DNA of 64,000 nt from Pseudaminobacter soli (ex Li et al. 2025) (GCF_003012705.1 NZ_PXYL01000016.1:46060-110059); one strand, 5' to 3'. Shown: positions 46,092 through 55,399, counted from the first letter of the stretch. The notes: generated by a model not told the origin, from the letters alone. Numbers and translations: made by a program.

Positions 46092-46496
46092 CGAAGCCTC
46101 CTCATTGAAGTCGAGACTGTGCGAGCGCGCTGCATGACCCTGGAAAAGGCGCAGCCTCATCATTAGCCGCCGGCGGGTCCAGGTGGCATTCGGCCTGCCA
46201 CGCAAGGCGACCCCCTTGAAATACCGGGGCGGCCTACGTGTCGCAGGAACACGCTGAGGTTCAGATCGCGAATTCCTTCAGCGCCTTGCCCGCATTCGCC
46301 CAGCCTGGCCTACGCGCATCCAATGAGGTAGCGCGGGCATGTGTTTCTTCAATCCGCCAGAGGTCAGCTGCGCCGGCGACCAAGATCCATGCTCCCGGAA
46401 CAAATCTCAAAAGTACCGACTGCCCTCGCCGACCCGACCACAATCTTGAGTGGGGTCTGCGTGGGCTGCAGACGGCCGGCGTGTTGGATGCTTGTG
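46092..46496. other. 405-bp intergenic region
   Basis: Between the phosphoketolase start and the oxidoreductase stop; both genes are on the minus strand. A 60-codon minus-strand frame (46261-46443, MWSGRRGQSVLL start) is open but has no ribosome site I trust. It should contain the phosphoketolase promoter; I see nothing else. Confidence 0.4.
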
Positions 46497-49400
46497 CTAC
46501 TCTGCCGCCAGTTGGACCGGCTGCTCATTGCGAAGCCAGTCGTCCAGGAGTCCGGCAAGCTTGGCTTCGGCCTCCTTCAGATTTCGCTCCTTGACGTGGC
46601 CAAATCCGCGGATCGCCATAGGCCATTCCGCGATCGCGGTGGCATCGGCGGCGTTTTCGGGACGAAGCTGCTTAGCGATTTTCTCAATTGTCGAGCGGTA
46701 TTCCCCAATGAGGTTCCGTTCCGTGCGGCGCTCCTGAGTGTAGCCGAAAGGGTCGAAAAGTGTCCCCCGCAAGATTTTCAGACGCGCCAGGATGCGGAAC
46801 ATCGGAATGACCCAGGCACCAAACGATTGCTTGCGCAGGTGGCCGGTCTGAGGATCGCGGCGGCTGAATATTGGCGGCGCGAGATGGAAGCGAATCCTAT
46901 GGTGTCCCTCGAACTGGGCTGAGGTCCTGTTCAGGAAGTCTCCCTCAGTGAAAAGCCTCGCGACCTCATATTCGTCCTTGTAAGCCATCAGCTTGAAAAG
47001 CGACTTCGCTACGGCGTGCGAAAACGCCTCGCCGCCTGTCTGGGCGCGTTCTTGCCGCTCAACGCTTTCAACGAAGTTCCTGTAACGGGCGGAATAGGCG
47101 GCGTTCTGATAGCGTTCAAGAAATTGGGCGCGGTGAGCAATCAACTGGGCGAGCGATTGAGGCTTCGGTTCCAGTCGCACCGCCTGCCCGGCCGCGTCGC
47201 GGACTGTCGCGAGATCCATGGCTGCCCGCCGCCCCCATCTGAATGTTTCGAGATTGGCTTCAACGCCGCCGCCGTTCAGCCGAATGGCCTGTTCCAACGC
47301 TGATAGTGACAAAGGTATCCGGCCACGCTGGTAGGCGAAGCCCATCATGAAGAGGTTGGTACCGATTGCGTCGCCAATCAGGCCCGTAGCCAGCCTGCTT
47401 GCCTCGACCGGCTCGACGCAATCCTGTCCGAGCAGATCTTGTAAAGAGGCCAGGATCCTATCGACAGGCACTTTTGCGTCCGGATCGCGCAGCGCATCGC
47501 CGGTAATTGTCTCATGGGTATTGATGATGGCGTGCGTCTTACCGCCACTGAGCCGGCGCATATTCGCGGTCTGGGCAGCCACCAGTATGTCGCAGGCCAG
47601 TAGTAGGTCTGCGCCACCTTGCGGCACGCGCACCGAAAACAGATCGGCAGGTGTCGGCGCCAAACGCACATGCGACACTACCGGGCCGCCCTTCTGCGCC
47701 ATGCCCAGGACGTCCATAATCGACGCGCCCTTGCCCTCGATGTGTGCCGCCATGCCGAGAAGCGCGCCTACGGTCACTACGCCAGTGCCACCCACGCCGG
47801 TGATGAAGATGTCATAAGCTCCATCGAGCGGCACGGGTGTCGGCTCCGGCAAAACCAGCTTCGGCAGCTGCGGTGCAGGCTTCTTGAGCTGGCCACCTTC
47901 AACCGTGATGAAGCTCGGGCAGAACCCTTCCAGGCAGGAAAAGTCCTTGTTGCACGACGACTGGTCTATCTGACGCTTCCGGCCGAATTCGGTGTCGACC
48001 GGTACTACCGAGAGGCAATTGGACTTTGCCTGGCAATCGCCACAGCCTTCGCAGACAAGGCTGTTTATGAACACGCGGCGAGCCGGATCGGCAAACTGCT
48101 TGCTTTTGCGGCGGCGTCGCTTCTCGGCCGCGCAGGTCTGATCGTAGATCAGTGCCGAGACGCCCTTGATTTCGCGAAGGTCGCGTTGGACAGCGTCGAG
48201 ATCGCGCCGGTGCCGAACCTCGATGTTCTTGGGCAGTCCCGTCACCTCAACGTATTTCCCGGGTTCGTCGGTGACGACGACAATGTGCTCCACGCCTTCG
48301 GCCCTGAGCTGCTGGGCCATGCGCGGCACGGTGATCTGCCCGTCCACGGGCTGGCCGCCGGTCATGGCGACGGCGTCGTTGAACAACAGCTTAAAAGTGA
48401 TGTTGACCTTGGCCGCCAGGCAGGCGCGGATCGCAAGGCTACCGGAGTGAAAGTAGGTCCCGTCGCCGAGATTGACGAACATGTGTTCAGTGTCAGCAAA
48501 TGGCGCCTGGCCGATCCATGTCACGCCTTCGCCACCCATCTGTGTGAAGGTGGCGGTGCTGCGGTCCATCGACACCACCATGCCATGGCAGCCCACGCCG
48601 CCGAACGCCTTGCTGTCTGCAGGAACACGGGTAGAAGTGTTGTGTGGGCAGCCCGAGCAGAAATAAGGGCTACGCTGCACCGAGAGCGGCGGACCCATCA
48701 GCTGCCTTTGCCTATCGATGATGGCAAGTCGCTGCCGGCCTCGCTCCGGCAGTCGTTTTACGCCGATCCTCTCGGCCAGAACACGTGCGATGGTCTCTGG
48801 TTCGAGCTCGCCGACCCATGACAGTTGCGGCGCGCCGTCGAGCGTGTTCTTGCCGCTAATATGGGGGCGCGCCTCCGCGGGCATACCGTAGAGGATCGCC
48901 TTGATCTGATCCTCAATCAGGCCGCGCTTCTCCTCGATCACCAGGATCTCCGGCACCGATCTTGCGAAAGCTTCAATTCCCGCCCCTTCCAACGGCCAGG
49001 GCATTCCCACCTTGTAGATGGACAGGCCAAGACCGCGCGCGTGCTCATCCGACAGCCCCAACTCCAGCATGGCTTGCCGCAGATCGGTATAGCTCTTGCC
49101 AGCCGCGACGATTCCAAGGCGCGGATTGCGCCCCTCCAGAACCACGCGGTCGATGCCATTTGCCCGCGCGAAGGCTCGCGCTGCCGGCAACTTGAAGCGC
49201 ACCAGCCGATCTTCGGCGGCCGGCCATGGATCGGGCCAACGGCCATGCACACTCCCTGCCGGCGGCCGATCACCGGTCGGCGGCTGCAGGATCTGCAATG
49301 GCGCAGTCCGGACCTCAACGGTCCCGGTCGCGTCCAGATATTCGGCGAGCGTCTTGAAACCGACCCAGCATCCGGAAAAGCGCGACATGGCAAAGCCCAG

Positions 49401-49958
49401 CAACCCGAAATCGATCATCTCCGAGATCGACGACGGGTAGAGGACCGGCATGAGCAGGTCGGAGAAGGTGGGCTCGCAATGGTAAGGGTTCGTCGAGGAT
49501 TTTAGCGCATGGTCGTCGCCGGAGACGACCAGGACGCCGCCATACTTGCTTGTCCCATAGGCATGCGCATGCCGGATTGGGTCGGTCGAGCGGTCGAGAC
49601 CCGCCCCCTTGCCATACCACATCCCAAAGACGCCCTGGTGGCGCGAACGATGCAGCACGTCTATCTGCTGCGTGCCCCAGACGGCTGTGGCGGCGAGGTC
49701 TTCGTTGGTACCGGGCCAGAAGCGGATGTTCTCGCTTTCAAGCGGACCGTGAGCGCGCCAGAGCTCGCGGTCGAAGCCTCCTAAAGGGGATCCCCGGTAG
49801 CCCGAGACGAAGCCTGCCGTATCCAAGCCGGCAGCTCGGTCCTGCATTCTCTGGGCAAGCAGCAGACGCACAAGCGCCTGTGTACCCGTCATGAAGACCC
49901 GTTCACTCTCAAACTTGTATTTGTCGTCCAGTGTGATGCTGCGCTGCGCGGGCTGCAT
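46497..49958 (-). CDS. iorAB: Indolepyruvate:ferredoxin oxidoreductase, fused alpha-beta type
   Basis: 1153 residues, the fused IorA/IorB form common in aerobic proteobacteria. N-terminal pyrimidine domain (FVSGYRGSPLGGFD), central TPP domain beginning CSGCPHNTSTR with GDGTYFHSG and a following N, then a ferredoxin-like part (CEGCGDCQAKSNC ... SCNKDFSCLEGFCPSF) holding Fe-S clusters, and a C-terminal gamma-type domain (GVGGTGVVTVGALLGMAAHIEG). It oxidatively decarboxylates aryl- or branched 2-oxo acids to acyl-CoA. It follows a flavin reductase gene on the same strand and sits in the TetR-linked block, so an aromatic oxo acid substrate is likely. Confidence 0.93.
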   Translation of the reverse strand: MQPAQRSITLDDKYKFESERVFMTGTQALVRLLLAQRMQDRAAGLDTAGFVSGYRGSPLGGFDRELWRAHGPLESENIRFWPGTNEDLAATAVWGTQQIDVLHRSRHQGVFGMWYGKGAGLDRSTDPIRHAHAYGTSKYGGVLVVSGDDHALKSSTNPYHCEPTFSDLLMPVLYPSSISEMIDFGLLGFAMSRFSGCWVGFKTLAEYLDATGTVEVRTAPLQILQPPTGDRPPAGSVHGRWPDPWPAAEDRLVRFKLPAARAFARANGIDRVVLEGRNPRLGIVAAGKSYTDLRQAMLELGLSDEHARGLGLSIYKVGMPWPLEGAGIEAFARSVPEILVIEEKRGLIEDQIKAILYGMPAEARPHISGKNTLDGAPQLSWVGELEPETIARVLAERIGVKRLPERGRQRLAIIDRQRQLMGPPLSVQRSPYFCSGCPHNTSTRVPADSKAFGGVGCHGMVVSMDRSTATFTQMGGEGVTWIGQAPFADTEHMFVNLGDGTYFHSGSLAIRACLAAKVNITFKLLFNDAVAMTGGQPVDGQITVPRMAQQLRAEGVEHIVVVTDEPGKYVEVTGLPKNIEVRHRRDLDAVQRDLREIKGVSALIYDQTCAAEKRRRRKSKQFADPARRVFINSLVCEGCGDCQAKSNCLSVVPVDTEFGRKRQIDQSSCNKDFSCLEGFCPSFITVEGGQLKKPAPQLPKLVLPEPTPVPLDGAYDIFITGVGGTGVVTVGALLGMAAHIEGKGASIMDVLGMAQKGGPVVSHVRLAPTPADLFSVRVPQGGADLLLACDILVAAQTANMRRLSGGKTHAIINTHETITGDALRDPDAKVPVDRILASLQDLLGQDCVEPVEASRLATGLIGDAIGTNLFMMGFAYQRGRIPLSLSALEQAIRLNGGGVEANLETFRWGRRAAMDLATVRDAAGQAVRLEPKPQSLAQLIAHRAQFLERYQNAAYSARYRNFVESVERQERAQTGGEAFSHAVAKSLFKLMAYKDEYEVARLFTEGDFLNRTSAQFEGHHRIRFHLAPPIFSRRDPQTGHLRKQSFGAWVIPMFRILARLKILRGTLFDPFGYTQERRTERNLIGEYRSTIEKIAKQLRPENAADATAIAEWPMAIRGFGHVKERNLKEAEAKLAGLLDDWLRNEQPVQLAAE

Positions 49959-49981
49959 GAATGTCTGACCTTGTCCCCGAT

Positions 49982-50003
49982 AAATAGATTGACCGGACTA
50001 TTT
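49982..50003. promoter_or_regulatory. Inverted repeat just upstream of the oxidoreductase gene
   Basis: AAATAG (49982-49987) and CTATTT (49998-50003) form 6-bp arms around ATTGACCGGA. TTGACCG also occurs at 54528 in the TetR promoter. It lies 24 bp before the oxidoreductase start and may be a variant of the TetR site or a separate promoter element. Confidence 0.35.
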
Positions 50004-50006
50004 ATT

Positions 50007-50549
50007 TTAACGTTGTGCGGGTGAACCCGCCACTGCTTTGGTGACCGAGAGCCGTTGGTATCCACCGAGGGCAAAGACGAGCGGCATTGGCTCATTGACC
50101 TGCATCAGCGCCACCACGCGACCCAGAAGAATAAGGTGATCGCCCCCTTCATAGGTTGTGGCCAAGTCGCATTCGAAATGCGCCGCCGCGCCTTCAAGCA
50201 GCGGCAGGCCGGTGCGGCCGTATCGCAACTCAACTCCCGCAAACTTGTCGTCAGAAGGGGCTGCAAAGCGCTTGGACAGGTGCTCCTGGTCGGCGGCCAA
50301 CACGTTCACTGCAAAGCGCCCTGCCTCCAGGAACAACGGGAGACTTGGTGCGAGCTTGCTGGCGCTCCATAGGATCATCGGCGGATCGAGAGACACCGAA
50401 TTAAAGGAGTTGATGGTCATTCCGCAACGCTGATCCGCTACCGCAGTGGTCACGACGGCTACCCCCGTCGGAAAAGCTCGTAGCGCCGCCCTGAAGGCCT
50501 GATTGTCCACCGGGTCCCCGGAATTCCCGCCCGTTCGCTTGCCTTTCAT
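50007..50549 (-). CDS. Flavin reductase domain protein (short-chain, HpaC-like)
   Basis: 180 residues of the flavin reductase family: FPTGVAVVTTAVADQRCGMTINSFNSVSLDPPMIL holds the FMN/FAD-binding strand, and a KSLS-like and GGYQRLS end completes it. Supplies reduced flavin to a partner oxygenase or acts as a small oxidoreductase. It shares the divergent promoter (with the TetR-like site) with the dioxygenase operon, and the oxidoreductase gene follows it on the same strand after 48 bp, so these belong to the pathway. Confidence 0.87.
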   Translation of the reverse strand: MKGKRTGGNSGDPVDNQAFRAALRAFPTGVAVVTTAVADQRCGMTINSFNSVSLDPPMILWSASKLAPSLPLFLEAGRFAVNVLAADQEHLSKRFAAPSDDKFAGVELRYGRTGLPLLEGAAAHFECDLATTYEGGDHLILLGRVVALMQVNEPMPLVFALGGYQRLSVTKAVAGSPAQR

Positions 50550-50598
50550 TGATCCTCTCCTGGCGCTCTTGCCAACCCATTTGTGCTCATACTATAAC

Positions 50599-50614
50599 TA
50601 GAACGGCCGTTCGA
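50599..50614. promoter_or_regulatory. TetR-type operator, dioxygenase/flavin reductase divergent promoter
   Basis: TAGAACGGCCGTTCGA; GAACGGCCGTTC (50601-50612) is a perfect 12-bp palindrome. The octamer TAGAACGG recurs at 57426 and, reversed, at 54539. It lies midway in the 83-bp divergent gap, so binding would control both operons. Confidence 0.65.
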
Positions 50615-50632
50615 TCAATAAAAGGTTTTGAG

Positions 50633-51679
50633 ATGCTTGTGGAGCGGATTGAGGGGAAATGGATTGCCGCCTTTGTCGAGGTGTTCGGGCTTTGCAAGGT
50701 GCGCGCCGGCGACGTTGTCGCAATTCTGTCGGAGACGCAGTCCCGTCCGGTGAATGTCCAGCTGGCCGAGCTCGCGCTGGCGCAAATCGGGGCGCGGGCT
50801 TTTCACGTCGTATTGCCTAGCCGTCGTTTGACCGCGCCCGTACCGGTGCGGTCGACGGGAGCCTCCGACGCGGTCGGCGGACTGGAGCCTGTGATCGCTG
50901 CCCTGGCCGGGTCGAGCCTTGTCGTCGACTGCACCGTCGAGGGCATGCTGCACGCGCCGGAACTACCCAGAATCCTCGGGGACGGCGCACGGCTGTTCAT
51001 GATCAGCAATGAGCATCCCGAAACGCTCGAGCGCATGCGCCCCGATCCGGCTCTCGAACCGAAGGTGAAGCTGGCGATCCGGATGCTGAAGGAGGCGCGG
51101 CAGATGCGCGTCACCTCCCCGCATGGCACGGACCTTGTAGTCGACATGACCGGCGCAGCCGTCGGTGGCGTCTGGGGGTGGGTCGATCGGCCCGGCAAGG
51201 TCGGGCACTGGCCTGGAGGGCTTTGCCTGGCATATCCGCGCGCAGGGGCCGCCACAGGCAGGGTCGTCCTTGCGCCCGGAGACTTGAACCTCACCTTCAA
51301 GCGCTATTTGGAAACTCCGGTCGAGCTCCTCATTGATCATGACTACATCGTCGATATTCGCGGGGCAGGCGTCGATGCCGATCTGACGCGCGCCTACCTG
51401 GAAGCCTGGAATGATCGCAACGCTTACGCCATCAGCCACGTCGGTTGGGGCATGAATCCGCGTGCTCGTTGGGAAGGGCTTGTCGGTTACGACAAGCGCG
51501 ACACCAACGCCGTCGAGCAGCGCGCCTTCGCCGGCAACTTCCTGTTCTCGACCGGGGCCAACGAAGCGGCCAACCGCTACACGCTCGGCCATTTCGACTT
51601 GCCGATGCGAAATTGCACGATCGAGCTCGACGGCGTCGGCGCCGTCAAACGCGGCCAGCTCCAGGGAGAACTGGCATGA
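50633..51679 (+). CDS. NicX-like 2,5-dihydroxypyridine dioxygenase family protein (M29-like fold)
   Basis: 348 residues. Similar, from memory, to NicX (2,5-dihydroxypyridine 5,6-dioxygenase) rather than to true aminopeptidases T: AISHVGWGMNPRARWE, RAFAGNFLFSTGANEA and HFDLPMRNC match the NicX C-terminal half. Possible iron ligands are H269, H320 and D322, at the places of NicX His265, His318, Asp320. It would open an aromatic or pyridine ring by O2. Start at 50633 (MLVERIEG) is in frame and begins the family match; the TTG at 50549 is spurious. First gene of a coupled operon with a hydrolase and an acyl-CoA dehydrogenase. Confidence 0.78.
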   Translation: MLVERIEGKWIAAFVEVFGLCKVRAGDVVAILSETQSRPVNVQLAELALAQIGARAFHVVLPSRRLTAPVPVRSTGASDAVGGLEPVIAALAGSSLVVDCTVEGMLHAPELPRILGDGARLFMISNEHPETLERMRPDPALEPKVKLAIRMLKEARQMRVTSPHGTDLVVDMTGAAVGGVWGWVDRPGKVGHWPGGLCLAYPRAGAATGRVVLAPGDLNLTFKRYLETPVELLIDHDYIVDIRGAGVDADLTRAYLEAWNDRNAYAISHVGWGMNPRARWEGLVGYDKRDTNAVEQRAFAGNFLFSTGANEAANRYTLGHFDLPMRNCTIELDGVGAVKRGQLQGELA

Positions 51680-52512
51680 TAACCAACTCAGACATTTCAC
51701 CCGCATCCCGGAACAGAGCCGGATGCCCAGCCTTCACAGAGCAAGGCAGCGGCGCAACTCCGGTTCTGTTTCTCCATGGCATCGGCGGTGGGGCCGACTC
51801 CTGGCTTGGTCAGCTGGAATTCTTTGGTCGCTCGCGACACGCCATCGCGTGGTGGATGCCGGGATACGGACCGTCGGCTCCGCTGCCGGATATGACCTTC
51901 GACGCGCTGGCGGATGCCGCTGTCACCCTGCTCGATCGTCTCGCATTGCCCCGCGTCCATCTCGTCGGCCACTCGATTGGCGGAATGATTGCCCAGACCT
52001 TGGCCGCGCGCGCCCAGGGTCGGCTGGCGAGCCTGACGCTCTCCGCCACCAGCCCGGCCTTCGGCAGCAAGGACGGAGATTTCCAGAAGGCCTTCGTCGA
52101 GAAGCGGATCAAGCCGCTGGACGATGGTTTCAGTCTGGCCGATCTCGCGCCGAAAATCGTTGCCGAGCTTGTCGGCGACAATGTCGACATGGGTGCGATC
52201 GAAGACGCCATCGCGTCGATGTCCCAGGTTCCACCCGCAAGCTATCGCGCGGCGATGTCGTGCGTCGTCCATTTCGACGCGCGGCCGGTTCTTCCGACAA
52301 TCAGAGTGCCCACCCTGCTCGTCGCCGGCAGCCAGGACACGAATGCGCCGGCGCCAATGATGGAACGCATGGCCCAGAAGATAGCCGGCTCATGTTTCCA
52401 CGTCGTCGAAGGTGCCGGGCACCTCGCGAACATGGAGCAGGCGGCAGCCTTCAATCAGATTCTTTCAAATTTCATCGCAGACATCGAAGACAAAGGATCG
52501 CAGACGTCATGA
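51676..52512 (+). CDS. Alpha/beta hydrolase (ring-cleavage-product hydrolase or deformylase type)
   Basis: 278 residues. Oxyanion-hole motif FLHGIGGGADSW, nucleophile S100 in GHSIGG, and H249 in GAGHLANME; the acid is probably the Asp in VAGSQDTNAP. The family covers MhpC-like C-C hydrolases and NicD-like deformylases. Directly behind a NicX-like dioxygenase (ATGA overlap), as NicD goes with NicX in nicotinate catabolism, so it may deformylate or hydrolyse the ring-opened product. No membrane or signal segment. Confidence 0.85.
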   Translation: MITNSDISPASRNRAGCPAFTEQGSGATPVLFLHGIGGGADSWLGQLEFFGRSRHAIAWWMPGYGPSAPLPDMTFDALADAAVTLLDRLALPRVHLVGHSIGGMIAQTLAARAQGRLASLTLSATSPAFGSKDGDFQKAFVEKRIKPLDDGFSLADLAPKIVAELVGDNVDMGAIEDAIASMSQVPPASYRAAMSCVVHFDARPVLPTIRVPTLLVAGSQDTNAPAPMMERMAQKIAGSCFHVVEGAGHLANMEQAAAFNQILSNFIADIEDKGSQTS

Positions 52513-53744
52513 ACCAAGCCGCAAAAGTCGATGCATCTCAGATGCTCTCCACTGAGGTAGACGAACTGATCGAACGGGCACGGCATCTGGGTGAAACAGT
52601 CTTTGCCGCGCGAGCGGCCAAATACGATAGCGAGGCCACCTTTCCGTTCGAAAACTACGACGACCTGCGCCAGCATGGCTTTCTCGGATTGTGCATTCCG
52701 CGCGAACATGGCGGCCTCGGGGCCGACTTCCAAACGTACTGCCTGGTTTCCTCGGAACTCGGAAAATACTGCGGCGCCACCGCTCTGACGTTCAACATGC
52801 ATGCCTGCACCACCTTGTGGACGGGCATCCTGGCCGACGACCTCGATATGACGCCGGAGCAGCGCGAGGAGCATGAGCGCCGGCGCGTCGGTCATTTCCG
52901 CAAGGTCATCGAGGAAGGGGCGATCTTTGCCCAGCCCTTTTCGGAAGGCACGGCCGCCGCTGCCGGCAAGGCGCCGTTCGGAACCACCGCGACCAAGGTC
53001 GACGGAGGCTGGATCATCAACGGCAAGAAGATCTTCGCCTCCCTGTCAGGTGCCGCGAACTACTACGGCATCCTCTGCACCGAGGACAAGGAAGTCCGCT
53101 CAATGCGCGACACCATCTACATCGCGGTGCCGGCCGATGCCGAGGGCGTGTCCGTCGTAGGCGACTGGAATCCGCTCGGCATGCGCGGGACGGTATCGCG
53201 CACACTCTTGCTCAAGGACGTCTTCGTTTCCGAGGACGCGCAACTCATGCCGCGCGGCATCTACCACCAGGCAGCCTCGCGCTGGCCGCATATGTTCATG
53301 ACCCTCGTGCCGACCTATATGGGCCTGGCGGAAGCCGCCTATGACTTCACGGTGCGATATCTGCGCGGCGAAATCCCCAACACCGGTCCCGAGAAGCGGC
53401 GCAAGTTCCCCACCAAGCAGATCACCACTGCGGAGATGTTCATCAAGCTCCAGCAGACCCGCGCGCTTTTTGAACGCACCGTCGCTCAGGCCCGCATCGA
53501 TCCCTCAAAACGCGAACGCCTCTCGGCATATGCGACCCAGTACACGATCATGGAGAATGCCCAGGACATCTGCCGCCTGGCGATCCGCACCTGCGGCGGC
53601 CAGTCGATGCTCAAGAGCCTGCCGCTCGAGCGCATGTATCGCGACAGCCGGTGCGGTTCGCTGATGCTGCCCTGGACGGCGGAGCTGTGCCTCGACCGGA
53701 TCGGCCGCGAGTCACTATACGAATCCGGTGAAAGCGACGAGTAG
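52509..53744 (+). CDS. Acyl-CoA dehydrogenase
   Basis: 411 residues, FAD-dependent acyl-CoA dehydrogenase. N-terminal helices, then GLCIPREHGGLGADF (about residue 60) and the FAD/substrate middle domain IFAQPFSEGTAAAAGKAPFG with VVGDWNPLGMRGTVSRTLLLKDV, and the C-terminal helical domain ICRLAIRTCGGQSMLKSLPLERMYRDSR. Starts 4 bp inside the hydrolase gene. Likely oxidises an acyl-CoA made from the oxo acid by the ferredoxin oxidoreductase, although no CoA ligase or thioesterase is seen nearby. Substrate not determined. Confidence 0.9.
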   Translation: MNQAAKVDASQMLSTEVDELIERARHLGETVFAARAAKYDSEATFPFENYDDLRQHGFLGLCIPREHGGLGADFQTYCLVSSELGKYCGATALTFNMHACTTLWTGILADDLDMTPEQREEHERRRVGHFRKVIEEGAIFAQPFSEGTAAAAGKAPFGTTATKVDGGWIINGKKIFASLSGAANYYGILCTEDKEVRSMRDTIYIAVPADAEGVSVVGDWNPLGMRGTVSRTLLLKDVFVSEDAQLMPRGIYHQAASRWPHMFMTLVPTYMGLAEAAYDFTVRYLRGEIPNTGPEKRRKFPTKQITTAEMFIKLQQTRALFERTVAQARIDPSKRERLSAYATQYTIMENAQDICRLAIRTCGGQSMLKSLPLERMYRDSRCGSLMLPWTAELCLDRIGRESLYESGESDE

Positions 53745-53771
53745 CAGCGGTCGCCGCTTGCCGCACCGACC

Positions 53772-54434
53772 TCAGGGCTGTTCCACTTCGATCATCGAAG
53801 CCGGAGCAGCCTCCAGCCGGTTGCCCTCGACCAGGACAGGGTCGGTCGACCCGATCCCGCCCAGACAGATCTGGGAGATCAATGCCGCGAGTTCGGTCGG
53901 ATTTATCGGTCCGTCGCTGCGGTACCAGGTGTAGGTCCAGTTCACCATGCCGAAGAACAGCATGGTCACGACATTGCGAACCTCGGCCCCAGTCTTCAGC
54001 CGTGGATTGACCTGAGAGATCACCTCGGCGGTCATGTCGATCAGCTTCTTTTCCGCTGTGTGCACCTTGCGCTTCGACTGGCGCGACAAGAAATTGCGGT
54101 CGTTGTTCAGGACCGTCTGCTGCTCGCGAAAGCGCGTGTAGATGTCGATCAACGTCGAGACCAAAATCTCGAAGCGCTCCTGTGGCGTTGTGCCTTTGGC
54201 AAGCGCCTTTTCCGTGCCGACCCTCACATCTTCGATGTGCCCGAGCACGATCGCCATCAGCATGGCTTCTTTCGACTTGTGGTAGTGGTAAACTGCCGAC
54301 TTCACCATGTCGCATGCCTCGGCGATGTCACCTAGCGATGTGTTGGCATAGCCTTTGGCGGCAAACAGGTGGGCGCAGCGATCCCGAATGAAGGCGCGCT
54401 TTTCTTCGAAGTCCGGTGACCGTGTTCGAGCCAT
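53772..54434 (-). CDS. TetR-family transcriptional regulator
   Basis: 220 residues. N-terminal helix-turn-helix with FAAKGYANTSLGDIAEACDMVKSAVYHYHKSKEAM (residues about 22-56), then the helical ligand domain. The probable operator in its own promoter (54517-54544) shares TAGAACGG with the promoters on both sides, which suggests control of the whole 46-58.7 kb block plus itself. A CoA ester or aromatic acid is the likely effector, by comparison with other catabolic TetR proteins. Confidence 0.9.
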   Translation of the reverse strand: MARTRSPDFEEKRAFIRDRCAHLFAAKGYANTSLGDIAEACDMVKSAVYHYHKSKEAMLMAIVLGHIEDVRVGTEKALAKGTTPQERFEILVSTLIDIYTRFREQQTVLNNDRNFLSRQSKRKVHTAEKKLIDMTAEVISQVNPRLKTGAEVRNVVTMLFFGMVNWTYTWYRSDGPINPTELAALISQICLGGIGSTDPVLVEGNRLEAAPASMIEVEQP

Positions 54435-54516
54435 CTGAGCCGCCCCCTTGTTTGGGTCGACAATCTGCCGACCCGTTGCCTGGACATGTCCTTATAGCGC
54501 CGCCAGACTTCAAGGG

Positions 54517-54544
54517 GAACGGTAAATTGACCGACTGACCGTTC
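54517..54544. promoter_or_regulatory. TetR-type operator in the tetR promoter
   Basis: GAACGG (54517-54522) and CCGTTC (54539-54544) are inverted half-sites, with TTGACCGACTGACCGTTCTAT between and after. CCGTTCTA read on the other strand is TAGAACGG, as at 50599 and 57426. Arms are further apart (22 bp) than in the other two sites. Confidence 0.5.
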
Positions 54545-54573
54545 TATCAGAGACCTTCGGGCGCTCCGATCCG

Positions 54574-54595
54574 GGGCCGACCACCTTGTCGGCCC
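54574..54595 (-). terminator. Hairpin after the TrpZ-like ATPase gene
   Basis: GGGCCGAC and GTCGGCCC form a perfect 8-bp stem with a 6-base loop 10 bp beyond the stop of the ATPase gene. No T-run, so termination by this hairpin alone is uncertain. Confidence 0.45.
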
Positions 54596-54604
54596 GAGGG
54601 ATGC

Positions 54605-55399
54605 CTACCCGAGCAAAAGCGCGTCGTCGGCCAACTCCTCGCCGCGAACGCGCTCGAACATTTGTAGTAGGTCCGGCACTCCCAGGCCGCGCCGGGCCTC
54701 GTCGCCGATGTCGAGCACAATCCGCCCCTCATGCATCATCAGCGTGCGGTTGCCGTGGTCCAGCGCCTGGCGCATGCTGTGCGTGACCATCAGCGCCGTC
54801 AGCTTGCCTTCCGCCACGATCTTGTCGGTCAGCGACAGCACAAGCGAAGCGGTTCGCGGATCGAGCGCGGCCGTATGTTCGTCAAGCAGGAGCAATCGGG
54901 TCGGCGCAAGCGAAGCCATGACCAGGCAGATGACCTGCCGCTGCCCCCCGGAGAGGAGCGAAACGCGTTCCTGTAGGCGGTTTTCGAGCCCGAGCCCGAC
55001 GCTGGCCAGGCGCTCGCGGAACATTTCGCGCGTTTTGCTGGACAGGCCCCTCCGAAGCCCCGGCCGGCGGCCCCGGCGTAGCGCAACGGCGAGGTTCTCC
55101 TCAACGGTGAGCGCGTCGCAGGTGCCGGCAATCGGGTCCTGGAACACCCTTGAAACCAAGGCCGACCGTTGATGGGTGAGTTGGTTGGTTACAGGGGCGT
55201 CACTGAACCGGATCTCTCCGCTTTCGCACCGCACGTCGCCGGCAAGGGCATTGAGCAAGGTGGATTTGCCTGCACCATTCGTTCCAATGACGGTGATGAA
55301 CTCACCCGGCGGAATTTGCAGGCTAACATCCCGCAGTGCCTGCATCGCCCGCGGCGTCCCCTTGTTGAAGATCACAGTGAGATTTTCAGCAACGATCAT
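54605..55399 (-). CDS. TrpZ-like ABC importer ATP-binding protein
   Basis: 264 residues. Walker A GTNGAGKSTL, signature LSGGQRQV, Walker B LLLLDEHTAALDPR; the H-loop is in LMVTHSMRQALDHGN. The last gene of an ATPase, permease, binding protein set like TrpXYZ (aromatic amino acid) importers. ATG 55399 overlaps the permease stop by 4 bp; the longer frame upstream is not needed. Confidence 0.9.
   Translation of the reverse strand: MIVAENLTVIFNKGTPRAMQALRDVSLQIPPGEFITVIGTNGAGKSTLLNALAGDVRCESGEIRFSDAPVTNQLTHQRSALVSRVFQDPIAGTCDALTVEENLAVALRRGRRPGLRRGLSSKTREMFRERLASVGLGLENRLQERVSLLSGGQRQVICLVMASLAPTRLLLLDEHTAALDPRTASLVLSLTDKIVAEGKLTALMVTHSMRQALDHGNRTLMMHEGRIVLDIGDEARRGLGVPDLLQMFERVRGEELADDALLLG

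Noticed and set aside
46261..46443. 60-codon minus-strand frame between the phosphoketolase and oxidoreductase genes
   Set aside because: No ribosome site or similarity; kept only as a note in the intergenic entry.
51462..53744. 760-codon plus-strand frame covering the hydrolase region and the acyl-CoA dehydrogenase
   Set aside because: Its first part is the wrong frame of the dioxygenase and hydrolase genes. The dehydrogenase starts at 52509, overlapping the hydrolase stop.
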